64,000 nucleotides of DNA, taken from assembly GCA_030429625.1 (NCBI GenBank), contig JAUIFA010000002.1, forward strand, positions 1-64,000. The letters are read 5' to 3'. This stretch comes from Alphaproteobacteria bacterium (lineage in GTDB: Bacteria; Pseudomonadota; Alphaproteobacteria; Rickettsiales; UBA8987). Positions within the stretch are counted from its first letter, which is position 1. Every line of letters starts with the position of its first letter. Position numbers and translations under genes: made by a program. Below, piece after piece: positions 56,600-64,000 of the stretch. Under the pieces are notes generated by a model, which searched no databases, was not told where the DNA came from, and saw nothing but the letters and a program-made list of their open reading frames with translations.

Positions 56600-57748
56600 A
56601 TGAGATTGTTCCAGCGTAAATTTAATGAATCCATAGAATTAGAAGGTCCTGTGAGAGCAGGGCCTGTCGTTGTTTTGACGATAGGTGGTATGACGGCTAC
56701 GGAAGATTTTAAATTACGGCCAGCGGCAATGGGTGGTGGGTATAAAATCTATGCTGATATTTTAGCAGAAAATTGTGGCTTTGAGATTGATGAAAGTTTT
56801 GTTGGGGATAGCAGCAAAAAAGCCAGTGGCTTTGCCAAAATAGCAGAAGAATTGTTAGGTGGCAAAGCCATTCATCGTTCTGGTGTGAGAGGCAATGACT
56901 TTACCTTGCTTGGGGTTTCCATGCAGAGCGTACAACAAAATATTGCGAACATGATATTGGCTAATAAATGGGACAATTATTATACAAATGAAGCCATGGA
57001 ACTAGCCAATCAAGTAATCTTACCCATGATCGCAGACAATGCTAGCGCAAACTTAACGGTAATGGGCTGGAATATTAGGGGAGACAGACTGCCTGTAGAA
57101 GAGGCTAGAGAACGACTTAACAAACTAACCATTTTTGCTCAAAGCAACGGCACCTCTGTTTCTAGAATGCTAGAAAATGCCATAAATTATTCGATGCAAC
57201 AACTTGGGTATAGCGCAGAAGAAAGAACATTACTTGCAAATCAAGTGACGATATTAGGCACGGGTAATGTTACGCGCGTAGAAGATCTGGATATAAAAGC
57301 TGTGCATTTTAACGGCATTTTTATGGAGAGTGGTACTGATAAAGTTGCAGAGATGCTCAATGATTATAGAACTCCTATAGACATTGGAGAAAAAGATATT
57401 GTGCTATCAAAGTTTGCCTCTGCCATTATTGCTCATGTTAAGACGCACCCCACATTGTTACTTCCTCATTCGGCGACGGGAGAACCCACTCGCTTTACAG
57501 ACGAATCTACCCATCATGTGTGGCAATATACCAAAAGGAACCTTGCGGATGTCCCCAATAATGATGTCAATGCACAGGTGGCTGAAAATGTGTTACGTAA
57601 CATGGTCATGCGTAATATAGATTTTGATATGATGCAAATGTTCTCACGGGCAAAACCTGTCGTTAATACATTGCAGGATAAATCATCCAGCTACACACAG
57701 GCCATTATAGATGAAGCGGTTTCTAGAAAAGAAGCGATTGCCCGTTAA
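56600..57748 (+). CDS. Hypothetical protein, 382 residues
   Basis: Largest member of the unknown cluster. N-terminal strand GPVVVLTIGGMTATEDFKLRP followed by a Gly-rich turn (AAMGGGYKIYADIL) suggests an alpha/beta fold; the rest alternates helices and short strands (LTVMGWNIRGDRLP, ILGTGNVTRVEDL). It has no signal peptide, membrane helix or known catalytic motif. It is translationally coupled to the gene before it (no gap) and converges on the small gene of the XRE pair 8 bp away. The function is unknown. Confidence 0.75.
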   Translation: MRLFQRKFNESIELEGPVRAGPVVVLTIGGMTATEDFKLRPAAMGGGYKIYADILAENCGFEIDESFVGDSSKKASGFAKIAEELLGGKAIHRSGVRGNDFTLLGVSMQSVQQNIANMILANKWDNYYTNEAMELANQVILPMIADNASANLTVMGWNIRGDRLPVEEARERLNKLTIFAQSNGTSVSRMLENAINYSMQQLGYSAEERTLLANQVTILGTGNVTRVEDLDIKAVHFNGIFMESGTDKVAEMLNDYRTPIDIGEKDIVLSKFASAIIAHVKTHPTLLLPHSATGEPTRFTDESTHHVWQYTKRNLADVPNNDVNAQVAENVLRNMVMRNIDFDMMQMFSRAKPVVNTLQDKSSSYTQAIIDEAVSRKEAIAR

Positions 57749-57756
57749 TTGACAAA

Positions 57757-58014
57757 TCACTCATCATCCCCATATTTATTTTTATATTCCATGGCATTGA
57801 GGAAATGCTGAGAGCGGACGTTGCGTGCTTTCTTTGAAAGTTCCAATCGACGGCGCATGTTGCGAATGTCACCTTTACCAGAGGGGACCTCTGCCCGTTC
57901 TTCATACAATTGACGGCAGGTTTCTTCCATCAATTTGCGGGAGGCCAACAAAGCATGCCGATCAAGCCAGCGTTGTCGAATCAGATCGTTAAATTTGCCT
58001 ACGTCTTTTGCCAA
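57757..58014 (-). CDS. Small hypothetical protein coupled to the XRE regulator
   Basis: 85 residues starting with TTG inside the last codons of the regulator gene (16-bp overlap). It is very rich in Arg, Lys and Glu (WLDRHALLASRKLMEETCRQL, RNMRRRLELSKKARN), all helical, and may bind DNA, RNA or the regulator. AAAGGCG precedes the TTG. The overlap argues for joint function, such as an antirepressor or cofactor. The family is not recognised. Confidence 0.55.
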   Translation of the reverse strand: MAKDVGKFNDLIRQRWLDRHALLASRKLMEETCRQLYEERAEVPSGKGDIRNMRRRLELSKKARNVRSQHFLNAMEYKNKYGDDE

Positions 58015-58523
58015 GTGAGTGCGCCTTTTTCAATCGATTCTTGTGCCTTGGTGATGGCTTTCTCACGTTCTGAACTGGTCAGATAGGGAATCTGATTATC
58101 AAGAGCCTTTTCCAGCATTGCCTCATACAGCGCACTGGCAACCACCGGAATATCCTCAAATGCAATCTGTTTGGCTTGCGCCATTTCCATCGCATCAATG
58201 CGCGCCGGTTCAAGCAATTGCGCAATCGGCTCATCGGGCAATGCATGTATGTTAAGCTGGTTCTCTATGTTAGTGAGAATGTTTTGCGAAGACGACTTAT
58301 TGACGGCGGATGCTTTACTACCCGTATCATCAGCAAAGATGTCTGCCGGAGTGCATTTTAACACCTTGCACAGTTTTTCTATCGTATCGGCATTAAGCCT
58401 CGCACGGCCATTCTCCGGATGTTTCAGGTCGGTCATATATTGCCGAGAAACACCAATCTTATCGGCCAATTGCTGTACGGTCAGCCCCGCCCCTCTACGT
58501 AATCTGTCAATATTATTCCTCAT
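57999..58523 (-). CDS. XRE/Cro-CI family transcriptional regulator
   Basis: 174 residues. The N-terminal helix-turn-helix LRRGAGLTVQQLADKIGVSRQYMTDLKHPENG (about 7-38) is followed by LNADTIEKLCKVLKCTPADIFAD, the classic HTH_3 pattern. The C-terminal about 100 residues are helical without an S24 protease motif, so it is not a LexA-type cleavable repressor. Its promoter (58530-58558) lies so close to the ATG that the mRNA is probably leaderless. It converges on the unknown cluster, which it may control. Confidence 0.9.
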   Translation of the reverse strand: MRNNIDRLRRGAGLTVQQLADKIGVSRQYMTDLKHPENGRARLNADTIEKLCKVLKCTPADIFADDTGSKASAVNKSSSQNILTNIENQLNIHALPDEPIAQLLEPARIDAMEMAQAKQIAFEDIPVVASALYEAMLEKALDNQIPYLTSSEREKAITKAQESIEKGALTWQKT

Positions 58524-58529
58524 GTGTAA

Positions 58530-58558
58530 ACTATAACACAGCGCAGACGGAGTGTAAA
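58530..58558 (-). promoter_or_regulatory. Promoter of the XRE gene giving a leaderless mRNA; GTGTAAA repeats
   Basis: Minus strand: TTTACA (58558-58553), exactly 17 bp, TATAGT (58535-58530), then only six bases to the ATG at 58523. The plus strand shows GTGTAAAC TATAACAC (58524-58539), an imperfect palindrome over the -10, and a further GTGTAAAG over the -35 (58552-58559). These are likely operator half-sites for self-control. Confidence 0.65.
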
Positions 58559-58630
58559 GAAATGGAGGGGGGTATAAATCTGGATGGCATAAAATGATCT
58601 ATACCTTGTGATCATTGTTCTGTAAAGGGA

Positions 58631-58810
58631 AATTGGACTTTATTAGAGATTTGGGGAAGTAAGAAAGTGGCGGTGTGCTAAGACCATCCAGCAATATTCT
58701 CAGTAAACTCCCCTCAGATCAATAGATATTTTGTATCACGTAAGCTCAGTAGAAAGGGATAAAGCCGTTCTGCCAGTTCACTTTCCCTGCTTATGGTCAA
58801 TTTACAGGGA
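58631..58810 (+). repeat. Dispersed direct repeat, copy B (longer form)
   Basis: Starts with AATTGGACTTTATTAGAGAT and ends with a 30-base block (58781-58810) identical to 42547-42576. The middle contains about 75-85 bp missing from copy A. Together the copies bracket 16.1 kb in direct orientation. Confidence 0.85.
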
Positions 58811-58933
58811 GTTTTTGCAAAATATCAGGGAAATGGATGTATTTGGTAAGTTCTTTCCGTCTAAAACTCATTGTCCATAATTGTTTCCGCGTAAATTCCC
58901 TAAAAACCATAACAGGGAAATAGTAGGGAAATA

Positions 58934-59056
58934 TTACTCTGAATATGTGGTTTGCCACTCAATAGTGAATTCACTTAAAACCTCAAGATAGTCATCCATT
59001 ATAATAAGATCTCCGCACAGTGTTTCACCTTCTTTGCCCACATCGACTAGCATCAT
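58934..59056 (-). pseudogene. Possible small ORF or remnant, 40 codons
   Basis: ATG to TAA, starting MMLVDVGKEGETLCGDLIIM and continuing with an acidic end. The composition is protein-like, but there is no ribosome site. It may be the end of a lost gene. Confidence 0.3.
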
Positions 59057-59164
59057 CGATGAATTACAACAATGCAATTTGAGCGATGACTCCCAACGCT
59101 GGCTGGAGGAGATTTACATCACCATCAAAACCAGCCAGGCGGTTGAGGTATTGGATTATTAGGT
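59048..59164 (+). pseudogene. C-terminal fragment of a lost gene
   Basis: A frame without a start codon that ends IIDELQQCNLSDDSQRWLEE and a further 17 codons to TAG, next to the end of the second RTX gene. The helical, polar pattern is protein-like. Upstream the frame loses sense in the repeat block, so it looks truncated. Confidence 0.35.
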
Positions 59165-62100
59165 TTAGAAAATCACAAAATCACTTTCGACCAGTGAGGT
59201 GACACCCACCAAGGTGATAGAGTTACCGTTACCTAAATCTAATACTTCATTAGAGAAGGCAGCCACGGCTTCAGCAGCGTTGTTAAAAGAGGAATTGGAC
59301 AGCCACATCTGATCGATGCCACTGACAAAATCCATGATCGTATCGTTTCCATCACGATCTGCATAAAAGCTGAAACGATCACCACCATCGCCACCATAAA
59401 TAATATCATCCCCAGCATAACCTCGAATAAAGTCAGTGCCACCATATCCGTAGATAGTATCGTTATGTATTGTTCCATCGAGAGAATTAAATCCATCTGT
59501 ACCCTCTAGTACCAATCCACCGTTAAGGTCAATCTCTGATCCATCATCAAAGCGGATAACATCCATAGGAATTTCACCTGTACTAAAACTGTCCTGAATA
59601 TAAATAGAGTCGTTTGGGCTATTATCAAAATTTATAAATAACCCTCCACTTTCAATATGCAGCCGAACATCGCTCTGAGTAATGCCAGGTCCTAATTCTA
59701 GTACATTAAAATCGTCACCATTTTCATATGTTATCCAATCGTCGCCATCACCGATGTTATAAAGATAGGTATCGTTATCACCATAGCCACGCAGAGTATC
59801 ATTGCCCTCACCGCCAGTAATGGTATCATTACCATCGTAGCCATATATCCAGTCATTTCCCGCACCGCCATCGAGAATATCATCGCCTGCATAGCCATAT
59901 ATCGTGTCATTGCCTACGGTACCAATAAGCGTGTCATTGCTTGCAGTGCCTTCAATGACGATTGAAATATTACTTTCAATCTCAGACACATCAATCTCTG
60001 ATCCATCATCAAAGCGGATAAAGGCAATTTCACTTTGACCTGTAGAGAGGCTACCTTCAATATGAACAGAGTCATTTGGACTGCCATTTAATTGAACGGT
60101 TAGAGAACCGTCTGTCTCAATCTCTAATGTTATGTTGTCCTGCGTAATGCCCGCTCCAAATTGCAACAGATTGACTTCCTGATAATTATCATTGATGGTA
60201 TCCGCACCGTCACCAATATTATAAAGATAGGTATCGTTGCCTGCACCAGCATTGGTAATGTCATCTCCACTTCCGCCAATTAATGTATCGTCTCCATCGT
60301 AACCATAAAGTATATCATTGCCCGCACCGCCATATAAGAGATCACTCCCTGATTCGCCTCGAAGTGTGTCATTCCCGTCGCCACCATCTAAGGAATCATC
60401 GCCAGAACCTCCAACCAGAGAATCATTTCCTGCATAACCGATCAACGTATCATTACGCTCTGTTCCTGTGAGAGTATCATTCCCTATTGTGCCTTCTAAT
60501 AGAATACCCTCATCAGGATCAATTTCTGAAAGGTTGAGCTCAGAACCGTCATTAAAGCGGATGATTTGTAATTGGTTTCCCCCAATTCGAATATCTCCTT
60601 CAATATGGATCGAGTCCGTACCATTATCCTGGAAACCAATGGTCACACTGCCATCTTCTTCTACGGTTATGATAAGGTCGGATTCAATAATACCAGCCCC
60701 AAGTTGCAACACATTGATTTCATCATAATGGTCACTGATCGTATCGGCCCCATCACCAATGTTAAAGACGTAAATATCGTCCCCTAAATTACCCACCAGA
60801 AAATCATTGCCATCATTGCCGGTGATGGTGTCGTTAAAATCAGACCCGGCCAATGTTTCATTCAGACCAGGTTGACCGGCAATCGGCAATCCACCGGTTA
60901 GATCAATGCCATTGATGTTTTCAATCGTATAATTTGGGTTATAAAAATAATCCTCTACAGTGATGACATCGCCATCTCCATAACGAACATAAAGGTCACG
61001 ATCTGCAGTACCACCATAACCACGGGTGAGATAAAAATCCCCTTCGACAGTAATAGAATCGTTGCCAGCATAATCATTGATAATGTCAACACCATCTCCA
61101 ACATCAAATATATATAGATCATCCCCACTATTCCCATACAGACTGTCATTACCATCACCGCCATTTATGGTATCATTGCCAATGATCGTATCGTCACCAA
61201 CTACATTAGACCAAGAGCCTATTAACAGCTCCCCAAATCCTGGTAATCCAATAACAGGTAGCCCATTACGGACATCAATCCCATTGATGCTCTCAATGGC
61301 TGAACCAAAGAATTGGCTTGCAATAGTGATTTTATCGCCATCCCCATAACGAATACGCAGATTGCTCCCTCCGGTAAAATATAGTTCATCCGCATTAATA
61401 ATAATAGTATCATTACCACCACTGTCAGAGATAGAGTCATTGTTACCATCTCCAACATTGAAGATATATAAATCATCACCATCATAGCCCCGTAAAGCAT
61501 CGTTGCCATTACTGCCGTAAAATGTGTCATTAAAATCTGTTCCAGCCAAAACTTCGCTGACATCTGGTAGCCCATTAATGAGCAATCCGCTAGTTAAATC
61601 TATTCCATTGACAGCTTCAATCGCCTTATCAGGGTTATAGAAGTGGTCTTCTATGGTGATGATATCTCCATTGCCATAACGAATGTACAAATCTCGATCC
61701 GCTTCACCACCATCACCTCTGGTGATATAAAGATCGGCAGCGTCTATGGCGATTGAATCACTACTACCACTTTCATCAAAAATTGTATCATTACCATCAC
61801 CTATTGCCGAACTGTAAATATCGTCACCACTACCCCCTTCAAGAATATCGTTTCCTTCGCCACCAATCAATGTGTCGTTGCCTTCGTTGCCATAAAGAAA
61901 ATCGTTTCCTTCACCTCCGATCAAATAGTCATGTCCTTCAGCACCGCGGAGATAATCACGACCTTCATTACCGATTAACTGGTCATTGCCTTCTTCACCC
62001 CATAAATAATCATTACCTTGATCACCAATCAATGTGTCATTGCCTTCGTTGCCATAAAGAAAATCGTTTCCTTCACCTCCGATCAAATAGTCATGTCCTT

Positions 62101-64000
62101 CAAACCCTCTCAAACTATCATCCCCTTCGTTGCCAACAAGAATATCATTATTACTCCGTCCAAAAAGTATATTATTAAATTCATCACCAACCATAATCTC
62201 GCCAAAGGATTTTATACCAGTGCCGGTTTTTTCAGACATTAGGCTTGCAACCGCATGAGTAATTTTTTCGTCCGTCGCGTTGATGGTATAAGAGTAATCA
62301 TGAATAATTTTACCTACCATAAACCAATAAGTATAGTTACCCTCAATATTTTGGGTATTGGCAATAATACTATCTAAATCCGTACCAACAACTATTTCAT
62401 CATAATGGGGATCATAAGTAGCATCAGGGAAAATCTCCGCCATAGGTCCTTGCACAAGCAGGCGGGTAATAAGATGTGACGAAACACTATTCCAAGATAG
62501 GTTTAAAAATGTTATTTCACGGCTGATTATAGGATTACCACCGCTGTTATAACTGTCACCAAAAAAATGCTCTAAGAACGCAAGTTGTTGGCCGTCAAAG
62601 CGCGAACCCCTGCTATCTGAAGTAATATTTTCTACACCCGCCCACTGAAATAAAATATCCTTGGCCGTGTCCCATAAATCTGTAATATTCATTTGGGTGA
62701 TATCAAGGGAAGAAAAATCTTCCACCATATTCAGTAACGTAGGATCAATGCTCATCGCCTCATTCAGCGCGTAAATAGTGCCATAACCACGAGATTGCGG
62801 TAAATCTTCTGTTTCGGGCAGAATCTGTATGTGACTGCCATCGGGTTCAGTTATTGTTGAATCCGTGTCAACTGAGAACAGCACATCCGCCACTTGATGT
62901 TCTTCCCCATTCATCATCGCTGCAGAGATTTCCGTAATCAGATTGCCATTATTAATTTGAGATACTTCATCATAAGCCAAGTCGATCTCTGTAATGCCAT
63001 AGTAGGATAGGCTATTGAGCTCACCCGCATCCGTATGGCCATCACTGTTTGCATCCTGCCACACTTGTATGTTACTAAATTGTGTATCCGAAGCATTAAT
63101 AAGGCCATCACTGTTACTATCCAGCACGGCCAATTCTTCGAATCCAATAATCGTATCGTTGCCAAAGAGTTCACTAATATCATCAATTTGTCCATTGCCA
63201 TTTATGTCCATAGCAAGCAACGCATCATCGGGTTGTACCCAGCCGATTTTTTCTTCTGTTTCATTGCCACCAATATTAAAGAACACATTGGAATCATTAG
63301 GATGAATCAGCTCTATCCCATCCCCATCCAAATCTATAACCAGTGGATCATAATTAGTAGGTCCGAGATCTGCCACGCCATCCCAGAAATTCTGAGAATT
63401 ACCGATAATATTATGAATATTAGTGGTGCCGGAAACGCTATTACCCGAACCTCGCACCAAAACACTCACTGTGGCTTCATTAGAAACCGCACCATCTGAA
63501 TCTCTAACCGTATAGGTAAAACTATCCGCGCCTTTGAATCCGGCATTGGGGGTATAATCCACGGAGCCATCACTCTTATTATAGTGAATCTTCCCGTGTT
63601 CAGGGTTGGACGTGATGGTCACCACTTCTTGTGATCCTTGAGCCGGCCGATTCAGCCCCTCAGAGATGTGCTGCGGAGGATTAGGATCAATCCTGCCATC
63701 TTCCGGGTCACGATCATTACGTAAGATATCAATGGAAACCGTCTGGCCCATGTCCGTTCTGATATATGGAGCATTATCCGGATCGTCATAAGCAATAGGG
63801 GCTTGATTCAAGCTAATACCAAACGTACCGTTTTCAAAGTCATTGATGGTAATCCGGTCAGTTCCATGCGTCATCACCAGATTATCCCCTTCCATATGCA
63901 CGTTAAAATTGGTTTTTCCGGTAATGCCCGTATGTGAGAGGATATACGATCCAGAAATATTCCCATTATTATTAGGCATGATCGTTGCCAACCCATCAGT
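59165..64000 (-). CDS. RTX protein with FrpC-like self-processing module (5' end outside window)
   Basis: At least 1611 codons; the frame is open to the window edge, so the N-terminus is missing (the first ATG inside is at 63979). Residues counted from the TTG codon at 63991: a cadherin-like domain at about 62-180, a self-processing module at about 216-395 with EF-hand-like loops (DLDGDGIELI, DINGNGQIDD, DSNSDGLINA, DANSDGHTDA), an unknown helical part at 400-600, RTX repeats from 605 mixed with about six GDGDxITIExHFYNP-type modules, and a C-terminal type I signal ending LVESDFVIF. FrpA/FrpC proteins cleave themselves in calcium and can crosslink. Export is probably through the exporter at 22-25 kb. 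Confidence 0.93.
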   Translation of the reverse strand, partial: TDGLATIMPNNNGNISGSYILSHTGITGKTNFNVHMEGDNLVMTHGTDRITINDFENGTFGISLNQAPIAYDDPDNAPYIRTDMGQTVSIDILRNDRDPEDGRIDPNPPQHISEGLNRPAQGSQEVVTITSNPEHGKIHYNKSDGSVDYTPNAGFKGADSFTYTVRDSDGAVSNEATVSVLVRGSGNSVSGTTNIHNIIGNSQNFWDGVADLGPTNYDPLVIDLDGDGIELIHPNDSNVFFNIGGNETEEKIGWVQPDDALLAMDINGNGQIDDISELFGNDTIIGFEELAVLDSNSDGLINASDTQFSNIQVWQDANSDGHTDAGELNSLSYYGITEIDLAYDEVSQINNGNLITEISAAMMNGEEHQVADVLFSVDTDSTITEPDGSHIQILPETEDLPQSRGYGTIYALNEAMSIDPTLLNMVEDFSSLDITQMNITDLWDTAKDILFQWAGVENITSDSRGSRFDGQQLAFLEHFFGDSYNSGGNPIISREITFLNLSWNSVSSHLITRLLVQGPMAEIFPDATYDPHYDEIVVGTDLDSIIANTQNIEGNYTYWFMVGKIIHDYSYTINATDEKITHAVASLMSEKTGTGIKSFGEIMVGDEFNNILFGRSNNDILVGNEGDDSLRGFEGHDYLIGGEGNDFLYGNEGNDTLIGDQGNDYLWGEEGNDQLIGNEGRDYLRGAEGHDYLIGGEGNDFLYGNEGNDTLIGGEGNDILEGGSGDDIYSSAIGDGNDTIFDESGSSDSIAIDAADLYITRGDGGEADRDLYIRYGNGDIITIEDHFYNPDKAIEAVNGIDLTSGLLINGLPDVSEVLAGTDFNDTFYGSNGNDALRGYDGDDLYIFNVGDGNNDSISDSGGNDTIIINADELYFTGGSNLRIRYGDGDKITIASQFFGSAIESINGIDVRNGLPVIGLPGFGELLIGSWSNVVGDDTIIGNDTINGGDGNDSLYGNSGDDLYIFDVGDGVDIINDYAGNDSITVEGDFYLTRGYGGTADRDLYVRYGDGDVITVEDYFYNPNYTIENINGIDLTGGLPIAGQPGLNETLAGSDFNDTITGNDGNDFLVGNLGDDIYVFNIGDGADTISDHYDEINVLQLGAGIIESDLIITVEEDGSVTIGFQDNGTDSIHIEGDIRIGGNQLQIIRFNDGSELNLSEIDPDEGILLEGTIGNDTLTGTERNDTLIGYAGNDSLVGGSGDDSLDGGDGNDTLRGESGSDLLYGGAGNDILYGYDGDDTLIGGSGDDITNAGAGNDTYLYNIGDGADTINDNYQEVNLLQFGAGITQDNITLEIETDGSLTVQLNGSPNDSVHIEGSLSTGQSEIAFIRFDDGSEIDVSEIESNISIVIEGTASNDTLIGTVGNDTIYGYAGDDILDGGAGNDWIYGYDGNDTITGGEGNDTLRGYGDNDTYLYNIGDGDDWITYENGDDFNVLELGPGITQSDVRLHIESGGLFINFDNSPNDSIYIQDSFSTGEIPMDVIRFDDGSEIDLNGGLVLEGTDGFNSLDGTIHNDTIYGYGGTDFIRGYAGDDIIYGGDGGDRFSFYADRDGNDTIMDFVSGIDQMWLSNSSFNNAAEAVAAFSNEVLDLGNGNSITLVGVTSLVESDFVIF
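61862..62102 (-). repeat. Two near-identical 79-bp copies inside the second RTX gene
   Basis: 61862-61940 and 62024-62102 differ at one visible base and are 162 bp (54 codons) apart. They encode GHDYLIGGEGNDFLYGNEGN twice. This much DNA identity in an otherwise diverged repeat region points to recent duplication or gene conversion. Confidence 0.88.
62810..63349 (-). other. FrpC-type self-processing module with Asp-Pro site
   Basis: The Asp-Pro of TNYDPLVIDLDGDG lies at 63344-63349, the place where FrpC cuts itself (an Asp-Pro bond before PLALDLDGDGIE). The following about 180 residues hold the four calcium loops and QVWQDANSDGHTDAGELNSL, as in FrpC. Cleavage would release the N-terminal part with a new C-terminal Asp. 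Confidence 0.75.

Larger units (their letters stand above)
58560..59164. other. Non-coding block with repeat B, AGGGAA motifs and gene remnants
   Basis: About 600 bp between the XRE promoter and the second RTX gene. It holds repeat copy B, then short motifs AGGGAAAT/ATTCCCT recurring at 58807, 58828, 58898, 58914 and 58926, and two overlapping short frames (listed separately) that look like ends of lost genes. No complete gene is visible. Such arrays are usual beside decayed mobile elements (inference). Confidence 0.6.

Noticed and set aside
42471-58810. A transposase gene within the block bracketed by the direct repeats
   Set aside because: No frame with transposase or integrase motifs (DDE, tyrosine or serine recombinase) is visible. 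I call only repeats, not an insertion sequence.

Overview
The window comes from an AT-rich alphaproteobacterium. The evidence is an alphaproteobacterial-type 16S rRNA, the tim44-mltA gene pair, a dnaK promoter matching the alphaproteobacterial sigma-32 consensus, and several boxes matching the CtrA consensus TTAA-N7-TTAAC. The 16S gene stands alone: no tRNA-Ile, tRNA-Ala, 23S or 5S gene follows it. Such splitting is typical of Rickettsiales, but intact purine synthesis, photolyase, type IV pilus-type and large RTX secretion genes argue against a reduced obligate parasite. A free-living or basal lineage fits better. I cannot settle the order from sequence reading alone.

Layout. 0-12 kb: 16S rRNA, a dicarboxylate/amino-acid:cation symporter, the galU-purD pair, xseA, a small antisense-tail ORF, a catalytically degenerate prepilin-peptidase paralogue, and a dnaK / tandem-J-protein / dnaJ chaperone block. 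12-19 kb, minus strand: a membrane-anchored AraC regulator, an unknown membrane protein, an ABC-2-type permease, a secretin lipoprotein, the true prepilin peptidase, mltA and a Tim44-domain protein. 19-27 kb: an orphan ABC ATPase, a glycosyltransferase and methyltransferase, a type I secretion ABC/HlyD pair, and an ELM1-like protein. 27-29.4 kb: phrB-mutY (MutY has Glu at the catalytic Asp position). 30-40 kb: a DUF2339 membrane protein divergent from a tight six-gene operon (tetR, amidohydrolase, lipase, LplT-like MFS, DUF2459, aas) with a two-site operator. 40-42 kb: an ArsP-type permease with a CxxC thioredoxin-like partner, and a methyltransferase.

42.5-58.8 kb is bracketed by two direct copies of a non-coding repeat. 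Inside lie a GT2 glycosyltransferase, a polytopic GT39-like protein, a 2748-residue RTX protein with two small genes just upstream, and five genes of unknown function (54.8-57.7 kb) driven by two near-identical CtrA-type promoters. A convergent XRE regulator that looks leaderless closes the block. The last 5 kb hold a second RTX protein, cut by the window edge, with a FrpC-like self-processing module. Both RTX proteins end in nearly the same C-terminal secretion signal, so the type I exporter at 22-25 kb is the likely exporter of both.

The best candidate for an undescribed system is the 54.1-58.5 kb unit: small genes, a CtrA-boxed divergent promoter, unknown proteins and a lambda-cI-like leaderless regulator next to a mosaic giant RTX protein.
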